From positions 1,178,001 through 1,242,000 of the forward strand of contig CM066300.1 of assembly GCA_033807695.1 (NCBI GenBank): DNA of 64,000 bases, written 5' to 3'. This document shows positions 21,586-33,383 of this stretch, piece after piece (the first letter of the stretch is position 1; each line of letters begins with the position of its first letter). Made by a program: the position numbers and the translations under genes. This DNA comes from Daedaleopsis sinensis (Eukaryota; Basidiomycota; Agaricomycetes; Polyporales; Polyporaceae). The notes under the pieces were generated by a model. That model did no database searches. It saw only the letters and a list, made by a program, of their open reading frames with translations, and had not been told where the DNA came from.

Positions 21586-22752
21586 ATGGAAACCGGAACG
21601 CAGCATATCAACAAACTAGAGCCATTCCTGCTCATGTGCAAGTCTGCGAAAGGAGCCGCAGCTGCTAAGCTCGTCCAGGACGCCACCTCTGCCCCCGGAG
21701 TGTTCGTGTTTGGAGAACTCCTCGAACACCCTAATGTCCAAGAGGTGTGTCCTGAATATCCATAATAAAAGGATGAAGATGTGACGTCGCATAATCATGT
21801 GGCAGCTGGCCGGAAACGAGCAGCATTCCCGTTTCTTCTCCCTACTACAGCTGTTCTCCTACAAGACATACCAAGACTACATACGTTGAGTGAACACAAT
21901 TACTGATGTGTTCTCTCTCTGACCTTCGTTGGACTTATGCAGAGTACAAGGACTCCCTGCCGCCTCTCAATGATGCTCAGATCACCAAGCTTAAGCAACT
22001 CACTCTCGTTTCCCTCGCGCAGGACAGCCGTGTCTGTTGCCACTCTCTGTGTTGGCCTGACACTTTTCACTCATGGATACTGGACGATGCAGATTCTCCC
22101 TTACGATCAACTCCTCCGAGTCCTCGACATGCCCACGATCCGCGACCTTGAAGACTTGATCATCGACGCGATCTACCTCGACATTGTCCGTGGGAAGCTC
22201 GACCAACGCGCCCAGCAACTTCAAGTGGAGTACACGATGGGTCGCGACTTGGAGCCCGGAAAGCTTGAGCAGCTCCTGGTGTCATTGCAGAACTGGTGCG
22301 TTGCGGAACCGTTAGGTCGAGTGAGCTTGTGTCTGATCGCGCCCAGGGCGTCAACCACGTCTGCCGTCCTCGCCACTCTCGATGAGAAGCTTTTGCAGAT
22401 CGCGCACCGCACCTCCACGTCGAAGCAGATGAAGGACGCGTACGAGAAGCAGTACCAGGTAACGCTGAAGGAAGTTGTGGACAAGCAGAAGGAGGCTCGG
22501 ACCGTGAACAAGCCCACCAACTACAACGGGCCGCGTACAGGTCTCACCGCTGCTGGGTTGGCCGAGCTTGACAGAGAGAGGCAGCGAGAGCGACAGAAGA
22601 GGGAGAATGAGGAGAAGGAGCGAGAGATGACAAGGGAGAAGGAGAAGGAGAAGGAGAAGGAGAAAGAGAAGGAGAAGGAGAAGGAGAAAGACGACGACAA
22701 CAGCATGGACGTGGACGAACCGGCGGATGCTAAGGGGAAGGGGCGGAAGTAA
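21586..22752 (+). CDS. CSN7: COP9 signalosome subunit 7 (CSN7), 311 aa
   Basis: Exons are 21586-21744, 21806-21884, 21943-22031, 22093-22295 and 22347-22752, summing to 312 codons. It is a PCI-domain protein of the COP9 signalosome, which removes NEDD8 from cullins. Recognisable parts are [76 protein letters not shown] and [15 protein letters not shown], in the order expected for CSN7. The C-terminus is a highly charged tail with a run of about nine alternating EK units encoded by a GAGAAG repeat (22629-22690), then [11 protein letters not shown]. This tail is probably disordered and length-variable. The stop codon TAA directly precedes a GTAAGT-like string, but no downstream exon is needed. 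Confidence 0.9.
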
Positions 22753-23595
22753 GTACGTGCGGGGACGAGTTCTTTTTGATCTGGCTGATGGACATATCAT
22801 CCGCAGAGTTCCTCTGGGTGACTCAAGGCAGCAACAACGCAAGAGAAATCGTCCCTGAGTGTATCATCGTTTCAACCTCTTGCCGCACACCACATTGTCT
22901 TCATAGTTCTTGTACGACTACCGCATTATCACGATCAACATGGATTGGAGCATCACTTTCGAGTGAGGCCTGAGGGCCGAGCACGCAATACAATGCGGTC
23001 CTCAACGATGGTGCCTTACTATCAATCCCCACCAATCCTGGCATCTGTATCGATGCAGAGGACACTCCTGAACGTCATCGGTCTGCTTCTTTGCGCCTTT
23101 CCTCCGCGTGGGCTAACAAATTCTCTCGAGCAGTTCTATATGTTGCATGCAGTCGTGAGACAGGTTGACCTCGAAGTGGAAGAGCAGTCTCCCAGGGCTT
23201 TAGTTGCCTTGTGGGCCGAACCCAGGTGAGCACTTCTATGCGGATCCTGTGCGGACCGCTTGAGTCATGGCTCGTCGCTGCATCGGACCCCGGGAGTTGT
23301 CGATGCGTACAAACGCACTTCTCTTCCGTTCGAGTGTCTCCGGCGGGTTCTCGGTGTCCAGATTTATTGCGCGCGGACCTGCGAGATCCTGCTTCCCTGC
23401 TATCTACGCTTACCCCGTGATGTGTAGTATCGTAAAGTGGCCGCGTGCTCCGTCGTTCGATTTTTTGCGCGGGGCTCCGTGCTCTAGTTGTTACGGCCCG
23501 TTCTGTGTCTGGGCCGTTGCTATAGTGTGGTATAAAGGCTGCTATGACCGCCAGTGACTGGTATCGCTGAGTTGGGCAACATTGGCGTCACGACA
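22753..23595. other. Intergenic region upstream of the carboxypeptidase, 843 bp
   Basis: A 94-codon plus-strand ORF (22945-23229) has no recognisable features and is not called. A TATA box lies near the right end (23531-23537). Confidence 0.45.
23531..23537 (+). promoter_or_regulatory. TATA box of the S10 carboxypeptidase gene
   Basis: TATAAAG lies 59 nt upstream of the chosen ATG at 23596, a distance compatible with a short 5' leader. Inferred from sequence and position only. Confidence 0.5.
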
Positions 23596-26167
23596 ATGAT
23601 GGTCCCTCTGAAGTTGCTGCTCTGCTCTTTGCTCCTCTACGCCTCCGGGACATGTCTCGCTAGGTTTTCGGGAAGCGCTATGGAGCGCATGGAGATCGCC
23701 GAGTCTATTCAGCGCGAACAGCTGGAGCGCATGCACGACTTCCTTGGACCGCAGAATTTGCGCGACGGTGACGAGGACGGCAACACTATAGCGAAGCGGG
23801 AGGCCCCTATCAGCTTCGCCAACCCTAGGGCCAGGGAGTTTTTCGTGGACGGTACGAAGATCCCCGATGGTGAGTATGCTGCGAGTCTTGTCATGAATTT
23901 TATTAACCTTTATATCCAGTGAACTTCGATGCTGGCCCTTCTTGGGCGGGCCTCATGCCCATCTCCGGTGCTAAAAACGAGACGCGCAAGCTCTTCTTCT
24001 GGTACGGGTTTGCGAATGTTCTGCCGCTATGTGAGCTCATAGCGTATCGCATACTATCAGGTTCTGGCCTACAAACAACGCTTCCAACGTGAAAGATCTG
24101 CTGTTTTGGACAAATGGTACACATGCTTTTTGACGAGAGGTCTTGATCTTGTCGATCTGACATAGTGTCATAATACAGGCGGACCCGGGTGTTCTTCTCT
24201 CGAGGGCTTTTTGCAAGAAAACGGACCGATCTGTGAGTGCACTCGTCTTTGTTTGCTGGGTTGCAGCTGAGTACCGCCCTTTTGCGTAGCCTGGTCTTGG
24301 GGTCAGTCCGAACCCACTCCGTATGTGCTCAGTCAATGTGACGTCAAAAGTCATGCTGACACAATTCATCAACTAGAAACCCATGGAGCTGGACGAACCT
24401 TTCCAACGTTCTTTGGGTGGAACAACCTGTCGGCGTAAGTCTCTTTTGACGCGTTCCTTGTTTCGTGGACAACGTATTGAAATATTGACGTACTCCTAGA
24501 CCGGGTTCTCGCAAGGAGAGCCTAGCATCAGCAACGACGACGAGCTAGCAGCGCAAGTCGCCGGGTTCCTGGAACAGTTTTTGGAAGTTTTTGGCGAGCT
24601 CAAAGGCAGTAACTTTTTCGTGAGCGGAGAGAGCGTAAGTGATTTCAGCGTGCAATGTGCTGCAAAATCATAGCTCATGCCTCTATGGGTTTTAGTATGC
24701 CGGTTTTTGTGAGTCTCGTCTACCTTGATCTCCCATAAACTCAGGGCTGCGCTGACGGCTCTAATAGATGTCCCGTACATTGCGAACTTCCTCTACGAGC
24801 ACCCAAATCCGCATTTGAACTTGAAGGGAATTTGGATCGCCGACCCATCGCTTACCTGGGGTCTGGTCCAGCAAGAGATACCGGCTCTACGCTTTGCACA
24901 GGTCGGTGGTGTGTCGTTGCCTGTCAATCACCTATGACTTACCAGAATGCTTTCAGGCGAACCGAAACGTCTTCCCGTTCAACTCGACGTTCATGGCGCA
25001 GCTTCAAAATATCTCTGACTCTTGTGGATTCACGGACTACCTTGACAAGTTTGTGACTTACCCTCCGGCTGGGCAGCTGCCTTTGCCGGTTGGAGCAACT
25101 TTCAACAACGTCACCCGCGCGGTTGGAGTTAGGCCTGAGTGCAGGCTGCATAGTCCGATTCAACGTGCTGTCGGAGTGTGAGTCGGTCCGCACACTTGAA
25201 CTTGGCAAAGATTGACTCCAAGTCCACAGTCTCAATCCTGTTTTCGATGTATACCGCGTGACAGACACGTTCCCGAATCTCTGTGCGCAATACATCATAT
25301 GTGCCGCGCTTCGGTAAAAATTACTGATGCTGATCTAGGGAGTGTCCTGGGCTTCCCGAGATCGACTCAACAGTTCGTCTACTTCAACAGGTTAGTGTCC
25401 AGGGTGCTCTCCTGGATGGACTGTCTAATCTGACTTACTTACTATAGGACTGATGTGAGCAACAACGAGAGACTGGCACGCCCTTCGCACTGCCTGACGG
25501 ACATTCCAGGTGCAAGATGCCATCCATGCTCCTCACATTGAATGGGAGACCTGCGGCGGCCCCGTGTATATCAACCCTACCACTGGAGGCCCAGGAAACG
25601 ATCAAAGTGTTGCATCAACGTTGAGTGTGCTGCCTAACGTCATAGAGAAGAGCGAAAGAGTCGCTATTGTGCACGGTCTAGCGGTACGTTCTGTCCTAAC
25701 GCTCAGACGCACTAGACTGAGTAGTCCTGTAGGACTTCATCCTTGTCGCCGAAGGAACTAGAATTGCTATTCAGTGAGTAGGCAAATGGTCTCGACGAAC
25801 GCTTTTAGCTGACTGCTCTCGATCTATAGAAATATGACTTGGAACGGCTTGCAAGGCTTCCAGTCTCCGATCGAAGACGAGAGCTTCCTTGTGGATAACA
25901 TGGGAGTGTTCGGCAACATGCATACTGAGCGTGGTCTCACTTGTCAGCAATATTGCATTCGTCATCGACGCGTCGTATTCGTTCTGACTATCGCATTGCG
26001 TATTGCCAGATGTTGAGTTCTACTTCAGTGGACACATGACTCCTCGTAAGTGACTTTGCTGGCTTCCGACATACGGACTCAATTAATTATCCGCAGAGTT
26101 CGTCCCTTGGGCTGCATTCCAAACGATTGCGTATGTGTTGGGGAAGCGCGATTCTCCGTCTGCTTAG
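23596..26167 (+). CDS. Secreted serine carboxypeptidase (peptidase family S10), 534 aa, 18 exons
   Basis: It releases C-terminal residues from peptides, usually at acidic pH, in the vacuole or outside the cell. The N-terminus is a signal peptide (MMVPLKLLLCSLLLYASGTC). Visible motifs are the WTNGGPGCSS oxyanion/substrate block, GESYAGFYVPYIANF with the catalytic Ser, HGLADFILVAEGTR with the catalytic Asp, and YFSGHMTPQFVPWAAF with the catalytic His. Exons: 23596-23869, 23920-24001, 24061-24116, 24179-24232, 24290-24320, 24377-24434, 24500-24634, 24696-24708, 24768-24901, 24957-25177, 25230-25282, 25339-25390, 25448-25454, 25510-25683, 25733-25773, 25830-25942, 26010-26045, 26097-26167. All phases agree and sum to 535 codons. 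Two exons are tiny: 13 nt inside the GESYAG motif, and 7 nt. Several NxS/T sites suggest glycosylation. Confidence 0.9.
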
Positions 26168-26654
26168 GATGCTTAGTATCGGAGATTCTGCCCAATATTT
26201 GCTATGTACTTTACTGCCAGTGGCTCAGCAATAGTACTGCGGTTAAGAATCTCGGAATTTTGCCGTCTTAGCAATATGCGTTGTGGCCTCGAACAAACTG
26301 GCTGTTGTCAATGGCAAGGCCTCGACGCGAGGAAGTCAGATAGTAACCCAGAGGTCAGTTAGTATTTTATGAGAAAAGACAGTAGAGTGGCACCCGCTTT
26401 TATAAGCGGATCCGGCAACATCGGCCCTTGCTATATGTCACAGGCCTGCCACCTAACCTCCACCATGCCACCAACACGCCTCGCCGGCCTCTACACGCCG
26501 CCTGTCATTACGTCTCTGCGAGCAAACACTACTATAGTATTTTGCCACCCATTTGACTACTCAAAATCTTGCTTCTCACCACTGCTGGCCTGAAATTCGA
26601 TCGACTGCCAAGCATCCTCAGGCTCCCGTCATACGAGACTTGTCACAACTTGGT
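26168..26654. other. Intergenic region, 487 bp
   Basis: It is the 3' flank of the carboxypeptidase and the upstream region of the F-box gene. A CT/CA-rich stretch lies at about 26455-26520. No gene is seen. Confidence 0.45.
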
Positions 26655-28507
26655 ATGATCCTTTGCAACGAGGCCCAAATCCTTTTTGAACACCTTGAAG
26701 AAGGAGGGAAAAGACTATCGTGAGTGTATAAAATTTCCCTATAAAATTTGTGACTTATGGACGGCCTTGATGTAAAAGGTCGCAAGATGTACGTGCTAGC
26801 TCAGCCTTTCTAACATACTGCCACACACTCTAACTGTGTATGCACCCTTCCCGTATTCATCTGCCTGATGAGTAGGTGCACAACTTCGACTCAGCACTGG
26901 AGGTTGAATCAGTTGCTGTGGACACGCTCAGGCTCGTTAACTCGCATCTTCCGGTCAACCAACTTCCCTCCGAGGTGCTAGTTCTCGTATTCGCTCAGGT
27001 ACCTCCTCGTTGGGTCCCGGTCACTCATGACAATCCTATCTGGGAATCGACTATGGTCGACGTCGCCGCTCTGATTCCAATCACACAAGTTTGTCGTAGA
27101 TGGCGACACGTATGCATCTCGACTGGCTTCTTATGGAGTAACGGCATTTACGGACAGCGGTCTACCCTTAACACACTCTTCCTGACCAGAGCAGGCTTGT
27201 CACCCTTGGCCTGCTGCTTTCCCGCGGCGAGCTCAACAATTAATTTACTTCAAACGCATCACGCCAGCATTCGTGAGCTCGTACTGGAATGGGGAAACGG
27301 AATGCACGATCGAACGCTTGCACTCGCGTTGTCGCAGCTGTCCATGCCCCAACTCGAGCTATGCACGATCTATCCCCCGACGCATATGTCCGTAGCATGG
27401 CACCCGTACAGTGACCTCTTATTCAACGACTGCGCCCCCCGTCTGCGCAAACTAGCGCTACATGGCCGGCGTTTCCTCCCCAACAATCGATTCGAGCAGC
27501 TCACCCACTTAGCCATCACGACTCCATTCTTCGGCCTCAACCTAAGCAGCTTTCTACGATTCTTGTCAGGTTGTCCAGAAGTGCAGCATCTTTGTGTCGA
27601 CCGCGTTCGGTTCGATCCATCGTCCCTTAGTATCATCGCACCGCCCATCCCATGTCCCCGGCTTCGCACTTTGGCCATTCATCGCGCACAAACCATTCAG
27701 ACGGTCAACCAACTCCTCTCGTTCCTCGCGCTCCCACCTAACGTTGCGGTTGCAATCCAGCGCGCCGAAATGTATCTCCTCTCGAATTTGCAGGCGATCG
27801 AACCAATGCGATTCAACCCCGAGCCTCTCTCTCGAGTCTGCTTCGACATGACAGACATTCCCTGGAAACCCCTAACGCTGACCGCGGCAGGTGATAGCGC
27901 AGTCGTGTATCTGGATATGGCCATACACCTCTTAACATCACCCACCGACGAGTCAGCTCTAACCGATGCCTTTCATTGGATTGCTCCGACACGCACAAAA
28001 GAGCTGTGGGTAAACCTATGCTATGATCGCGAAACAGAGACCTTCGCCGTTCTCGCAGCGCTCTTCAAGCTTTTCTCGTCCACCTCGACCCTCGTCTTAC
28101 GCTGGTCCCCGAGTATGCCATACAAAGTCGACAGCTTAATTGCTTCTGGAACCCCATGGATGTCCACGACAAACACACTCCTGTTCCATTCGAATGTCAA
28201 ACGCGTCCGCCTTTGCATGTGGTGCGGCTGCATCCCTCCCCCGGTGAAGAGGGGACTCGAGCTGAGAGCGCAGACCGGTTGTCGCCTCGCACATCTCGTC
28301 ATCGAGCTTCCCGAAGACCGCGAGTCTGCATTCGACCCCTCGGAACTAGAACAATGGTCCGAGGTTGTGGAGATCAGGCGAAGCTCGAGCTGCAGTTGGA
28401 TGGAGGTGCCGGAGAACCTCAGCCGGAAGCCCCATAACCACTGGCCAACATGGCATGATTGGCTCGCATGGCCATTGAACTCTGACAGCGTTCCATTGGC
28501 ATCGTAG
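26655..28507 (+). CDS. F-box protein (basidiomycete F-box/LRR-like type), about 568 aa
   Basis: Exon 3 (26876-28507) is a single long open frame lacking its own ATG. Working backwards, a 10-nt exon (26779-26788) and a first exon from the ATG at 26655 to 26719 join it with matching phases, giving MILCNEAQILFEHLEEGGKR, LSSQD and VHNFDSALE. The F-box follows: LPVNQLPSEVLVLVFAQVPP, and later ITQVCRRWRHVCISTGFLW. Basidiomycetes have large families of such proteins, with a short helical N-terminus, an F-box and a weakly conserved leucine-rich remainder. They are presumed substrate receptors of SCF ubiquitin ligases; the substrate is unknown. The two small N-terminal exons are inference; the long exon is secure. 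Confidence 0.82.
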
Positions 28508-28665
28508 AGTGAGTATCTTGGGCATTGTTCTAGATGCGGTAAACAGTCAATTGATCTCGTGTTTGTTGGATACTTGCAGACGGATACGTTCGTGAAAGAT
28601 CGCATTATACAATGGTAGCATATTTCCTCCCTACGACCCGATTCCTCTATACTCCTTGCAATATA

Positions 28666-29261
28666 TTAGTATATGAGCGTGGTGGTCTCGAGCCCATATT
28701 CCTCAGCGACGTGTCCCTGTGTTGCAGACCATTGAGAAGGCGACCAAGTGATGAATATATGTACTTACCGGACAATCTCTGTACGTTTCAATCACGGACA
28801 GATACAAAGTAGTGCCTTCCGCGACGTCGAGCCCAGGAAACTCAAGCGTCGAGGGTGGTGGAGTACCCATTTGCGGAAGACCTGAAGTTGGAGGTTGTCA
28901 GCATCTCCGCCACGGGAATAGCGCGTTTGATCACGACCGACTCACCAAAGTTGGCAATCAGATAGTCCCCGAACTTGTACACAAAAGTGCCGTTCGTGAG
29001 TTGGCCGTCTATGACGTCCGCATCTACCGGTGCGGTAGTACTGAGGTAGACCGAGATTGAGCTGTAGCCCGAGTGGCAATAGTTCGCGTTATTGTAAGCG
29101 AACGAGACATTGGTTTCAGGAGCAACGGTGCTCCCATCTGCGGGGGCCACAGTGGTTCCGTGAGTGGGCACGACGCTCTGGCGCTTCTCCGGAATATTCG
29201 CCGCAGAGGCGGACAGAGTAGAGGCGACGACGGCGAGTGTAAGGGAGGATATGAGACGCAT
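28666..29261 (-). CDS. Small secreted protein of unknown function, 159 aa
   Basis: Exons are 29261-28946, 28881-28769 and 28716-28666, summing to 160 codons. The N-terminus is a signal peptide (MRLISSLTLAVVASTLSASA) with a likely KR processing site at residues 26-27. The mature part is Ser/Thr/Tyr-rich and has three Cys in all (in NYCHSGYS and YRDCPGH, plus none elsewhere that I can place with certainty). It ends in HVAEEYGLETTTLIY. I do not recognise the family; small proteins of this make-up are common in basidiomycete secretomes. The start at 29261 is preferred over an upstream in-frame ATG at 29369 because a TATA box lies between the two. A 158-bp gap separates its stop from the convergent F-box gene. 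Confidence 0.75.
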
Positions 29262-29303
29262 CCTGGATGTGTTGACGACATTGCGACGACCTGGTGTCCC
29301 CGA

Positions 29304-29310
29304 CTTTATA
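29304..29310 (-). promoter_or_regulatory. TATA box of the small secreted protein gene
   Basis: On the minus strand this reads TATAAAG, 43 nt upstream of the ATG at 29261. It argues against translation from the in-frame ATG at 29369. Inferred from position. Confidence 0.5.
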
Positions 29311-29751
29311 CTCGGGGGGTTTAGTTTGCTCCCGCTGAAACGGCACCGAATCGGGTGTGCCTCACGCACTATGTCCGACGACAGCTAGCGACCGGGTTTC
29401 GTCAGCAAGTGCGTATTTCGATAGAATGAGGACCTGTCAACATCGGCCCGTACCAAGAGGTACACAGCACCGCAGTTGAATAGTGATGGCCCTTTTAGCG
29501 ACTCCGAGTTCATCATGCCAATGATGTTCAATAGGCGGCGAGTTCGGCTTGTGAGGTGGTAAGGGGGCCTGGAGTTTCGAGAACTGGCATTGTGAGGGTG
29601 CTACGTGTTCGAAAATTTGAGTCTGATTCTGAAGCGACGAGACTCGTTTCGGAATTTCTCTGTTTGGCTTCTGCTCTGCCGCTATCCCGAGCTCTGCGCT
29701 TTCGCAAGCGCACGTCGAGGTCACGAAGCTTATACCTAGCACAGGCTCTCG

Positions 29752-29800
29752 CCTGTCTAGCTACATACCAGTGGACCCTGTCTAGCTACATACCAGTGGA
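29752..29800. repeat. Perfect 24-bp direct duplication
   Basis: CCTGTCTAGCTACATACCAG plus TGGA occurs twice (29752-29775 and 29777-29800), separated by one base. It looks like a recent local slippage or repair duplication. No function is implied. Confidence 0.9.
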
Positions 29801-30928
29801 GCAGTGAGATACAAGCGCGACACAAGGCGACACATCGCTCCACCTTGATTACAACGAACCGTTAAACTTGAAAAGCTTGAACGTTGACATTCATCAGCGA
29901 GGTGGAAAACGCCCGATGTGTTCGGTTGGTTGGAATCTGCATGAAGAATGTGGTCAGCCTCGTACCATCTTGTAACGCTGCAGATTACATGAGAACGGGG
30001 CATCGCGTACTCAGTGCACGACAGATTGTCGCCCACATGGAGAGGAACACGTACATACTGCAACTCCAATTTGCTATACGTGCGTATGCGTAGCGACCGG
30101 GCGGGTGTCCAGGCGCACAATGGCGTGTCGGATGATGATGAGAAGGCCTGGGTATGCATGAGACGTAGCGTCTTCATTGCAACTCCTGTCGCTGTATGCA
30201 GCCTAACGCAACCGAAAACCCAAGACATCGGGTCCAGGTGCATCTAGTCAACGATAGGAAGGTGCATTGCCATGTCTCGAGCTCGCAGTCAGCTTTTGTG
30301 GGCCACACAACATACATCCTAGGCCAAACATGGCCGCCCGAAGGGTCGGCAAAGTGCCATGGTAAACCAATACGCATTGACAGCGCAGTGCGAGTGCAAT
30401 TTCGAATGATGCACTCATGGGTAAGGAACATGCAGACTAGAGTCTGGACGCGGAAAGATGCGAATGCACTTGGTGCGGCCACATCACACACCTGCGATCC
30501 AATACGAAGAGCGTCAGGGCAAGAATGAAAATGAAGGAAGATCGATACATGACTCACTCTCGCGGGTCTTGTAAATGCTGGACATTTCATGCGCTCGTCG
30601 TGAGACCGATCGGACCGCATCCTCATAGCCGACAGGCAGGTGAACGCCCTGTGTGAAGGTATTCCTCATCTGAATGGAACGACCGTGCCAGCGCGCGTGA
30701 AGCCAGGTCGAGCTCTTCCGATAACAGAACATGCACCTTACACGTTCAACTTCGAAACTGAAGTCAGGCAGTATCTTCATGGTGCGCAGCTGGTGGACGT
30801 CATCGAAGGCTTGCGCAACAGCTTTACATATCATCGTATGACCCGAATTGCCCCCTGATGTAGTGACATAGCATGAGCAGCGTATTCTGAAGACACATCT
30901 TCGTGACGTACTGGCTGCCCAAAATGCA

Positions 30929-32154
30929 TCAGACCTTGAATGAGTATGTGTCGCCGCGGCCGAGGTATACGACTTTCTGATCCAATCCAGCGTTTGTGAC
31001 AAGGTCTTGAAAGTCCTGCCAGATAGAAAGCTTATGGACTCTGCAGAGCTTTGTCGCAAAGCAAGACAACGAACCTGTAGCGGACTCTTGAACAAGTCAT
31101 AATCATCGTAATGTATAGGAATGGTGATGTCTGGTTTGATGAGATGCACCAGTTGGATACCTAGGCGGTTGAACTTAAACATGAGGCGTCCATTGCAGGG
31201 AAGGACCAAAATCCACCGACCTTGCTTCGCATCCATTGTCACCATCAGCAGTGGGATATTTCCTGGACCGGGGATGGTCGTTCCGCCTGCCAAGACGTCG
31301 TAATCAGTTCAAGCTGGCCACAATCGGCAGCAAGCCTACGCTCACCGAGGTGTATGAGCATGAGATCGACGTGGGGAAACTTCTCCGGAATACTCTTCAA
31401 ATCGTCGACCATCAAAGTGTCTCCACTAATATATATGGTATACGGCTTGGCGCCATCTCCGAAGAGCTCAACCATCCATCCGTTAATCGGCGGAACAGCC
31501 CCCAAGGCGTTGTTCACTATCTCTGTGAGCCCCGGCGGGACGTGTTTCCCTGGAGTCGCCGTTACCCTGAGCTTCGCCTGCCCGGCGGAAACGTCTGCCG
31601 CTTGCCAAACGTCCAGGGCTGTAACAGCAGTGAAAGGCTCGTCTTTGTACTGCGTTGTCACAAGGTGCTGGTGAGCGTGAGGTGTGGAGATGATCGGAAG
31701 GTCACGGCGAAGCTTGTCCTCGACGAGTTTATCGAAGTGGTCCTCGTGGTAGTGTGAGAGGAGGACGAGGTGGATCGGCGGGAGTTGATTGATCGGCATG
31801 GACGGATTGGTGAGACGCTTCGCGTTCACCCCTGGCCCGAGGTGGACGTGATCTGAGGGATGGGTGTTAGCACGAACGCCGTGGAGGGAAGAATAGCGAC
31901 TCGCCGCCTGCGTGCAGGAAGTTGGGGTCTGTCATGATGCGCAGGCCGCGCCATTCCAGGAGCGTAGTCGCGGTCCCAACGAATGTCAAAGTCGCATTCT
32001 CACCACCTGGGGCTGTAGGATGCAGCTTGTGGTCGTGCGGGATGGGCAGAGGTCCAACTTGGGCCTGAGTAGCGACTTCAATCTTCGTGGGCGGGCGAGT
32101 GTCGGTAGTATCGATGTTCAAGTTGGCGACAATCTTCACGTCTAGAGCAGTCAT
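30929..32154 (-). CDS. Metallo-beta-lactamase-fold hydrolase (UlaG/NAPE-PLD-like), 351 aa
   Basis: Exons are 32154-31905, 31852-31346, 31286-31075 and 31015-30929, summing to 352 codons. The zinc-binding signature is LLSHYHEDHFDK (HxHxDH). Other family features are TFVGTATTLLEWRGLRIMTD at the N-terminal strand pair, YIYISGDTLM (the Asp-bearing strand) and ITIPIHYDDYDLF (the C-terminal His). This matches the single-domain MBL hydrolases related to UlaG lactonase and NAPE-PLD; the substrate cannot be told from sequence. The first intron uses a GC donor (GCGAGT after 31905) and a normal CTCAG acceptor, giving LHAGDHVHLGPG. An upstream in-frame ATG at 32268 would add 38 basic residues; I prefer 32154. 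It shares a 209-bp divergent promoter with the YFH7-like gene. Confidence 0.85.
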
Positions 32155-32363
32155 TGCGCTGTGAATCCGTTGAGGTGCGGGACAGAGTGCAGGATGCAGG
32201 AGGCGGGTACGCGACGCGTCGGTTGGAAGGAGCAGAGCGCTGACGTCATGAACGCGTCTCGCGACCACGTGCCCGTGGCAGACGAGGTCGATGCATTGTC
32301 TGTTTAGGAATATCGCCGATTAGCTGCTCGTTGTAAACACCGTTCAAATTGTGCATGTACGCG

Positions 32364-33230
32364 ATGGACAAAATCGCGGACGAGTTATCGGATTACCTAC
32401 TGGCCAGATTGAAAGAGTGAGTCAATCGAGCACGGCTTGAGCATCATCGAACTTACTTTGCTGCAGCACACCCCCAGAGGGTCGGCTTTTGGTCGGCATC
32501 GCTGGTGTCCCTGCATCTGGGAAGTCGACACTATCCCAGCTCATCGTCAGCCGCATCAATACAGCAGTGGGGGCAGCTCCATCTGAACCAGTCGCAGCTT
32601 ACGTCGGCCTCGACGGTTGGCACCTCACCCGCGCTCAGCTCGACGCATTCCCCGACCCCAAACTCGCCCACGACCGCCGCGGCGCACACTGGACGTTCGA
32701 TGGCGAGGGATATGTCGCGTTTGTCCGCGCGCTCAGACGGCCTGTCCACTCAATAGCATCAGATGCTGTACGATCCCTTGCGACAGGGGAGACGGTCTAC
32801 GCACCATCGTTCTCCCACGAGAAGAAAGATCCAGTCTTCGACTCCATACCCGTGTATCCTTACCATCGACTCGTTATCATCGAGGGGCTTTACACCTTCT
32901 TGGGCATCCCACCATGGTCGGCGGCATCGGAGCTACTTGATGAACGCTGGTGGATTCATATCGGGGAGGAGGATGCAGAGAAGAGACTAGTAGCAAGGCA
33001 TGTTCAAACGGGCGTCGCAAAGGACATGGACGAAGCAATCTGGAGGTCTCGGGAGAACGACGCACCTAGTAAGCGATGTTCAGCCACATTGCTTCAACGA
33101 TCGTAATATAACCACCATACATACAGACGGACGCTTTGTCCAGGAGAACATGATGCAGCCTACGAGAACCATCCAAAGCATAGAGGACCCAATCTACCGG
33201 ACCTCTGACAGTGGCTCTTTGCCGGCATGA
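32364..33230 (+). CDS. YFH7: YFH7-like P-loop kinase (uridine kinase/phosphoribulokinase superfamily), 252 aa
   Basis: Exons are 32364-32416, 32467-33068 and 33127-33230, summing to 253 codons. The Walker A motif is GIAGVPASGKST at about residue 28. It is followed by YVGLDGWHLTRAQLDAFPDP and DRRGAHWTFD, the substrate-side block typical of this family, and by a hydrophobic strand LVIIEGLYTFL carrying the lid-side acidic residue. The C-terminal NDAPNGRFVQEN matches the usual NDxPNGxxxxEN ending. Yeast Yfh7 is a putative ATP-dependent kinase of unknown substrate. It is divergent from the MBL-fold gene and convergent with APC11 (153 bp between stops). Confidence 0.87.
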
Positions 33231-33383
33231 AGTGGTTTACGAGGAATTGACGTTGGAACGTACCAGAGTCTTCAGTTCATGTAGCACACCCAGCGCCGCA
33301 CAGTGGTAGATTCTAGTCCAGTAAACAATCGGGTATTGGTATGGCTACAAAATAAATGATACATCGAGTTGCTGGGGCGGGTA

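Larger units (their letters stand above)
29262..30928. other. Intergenic region, 1.7 kb
   Basis: It lies upstream of the secreted-protein gene and downstream of the metallo-beta-lactamase-fold gene. It contains a short direct duplication at 29752-29800. Several ORFs of 60-150 codons on both strands show no recognisable protein and no consistent splice structure. Confidence 0.45.

Noticed and set aside
22629..22690. GAGAAG repeat as a possible non-coding microsatellite
   Set aside because: It lies within the last CSN7 exon and encodes the charged EK tail, so it is reported there.
22945..23229. 94-codon plus ORF upstream of the carboxypeptidase
   Set aside because: No motif, signal peptide or splice partner; it lies in a likely promoter region.
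30174..30928. Minus ORFs of 150-259 codons downstream of the metallo-beta-lactamase-fold stop
   Set aside because: They arise from reading through the last introns and the stop of that gene. The spliced model ends at 30929.
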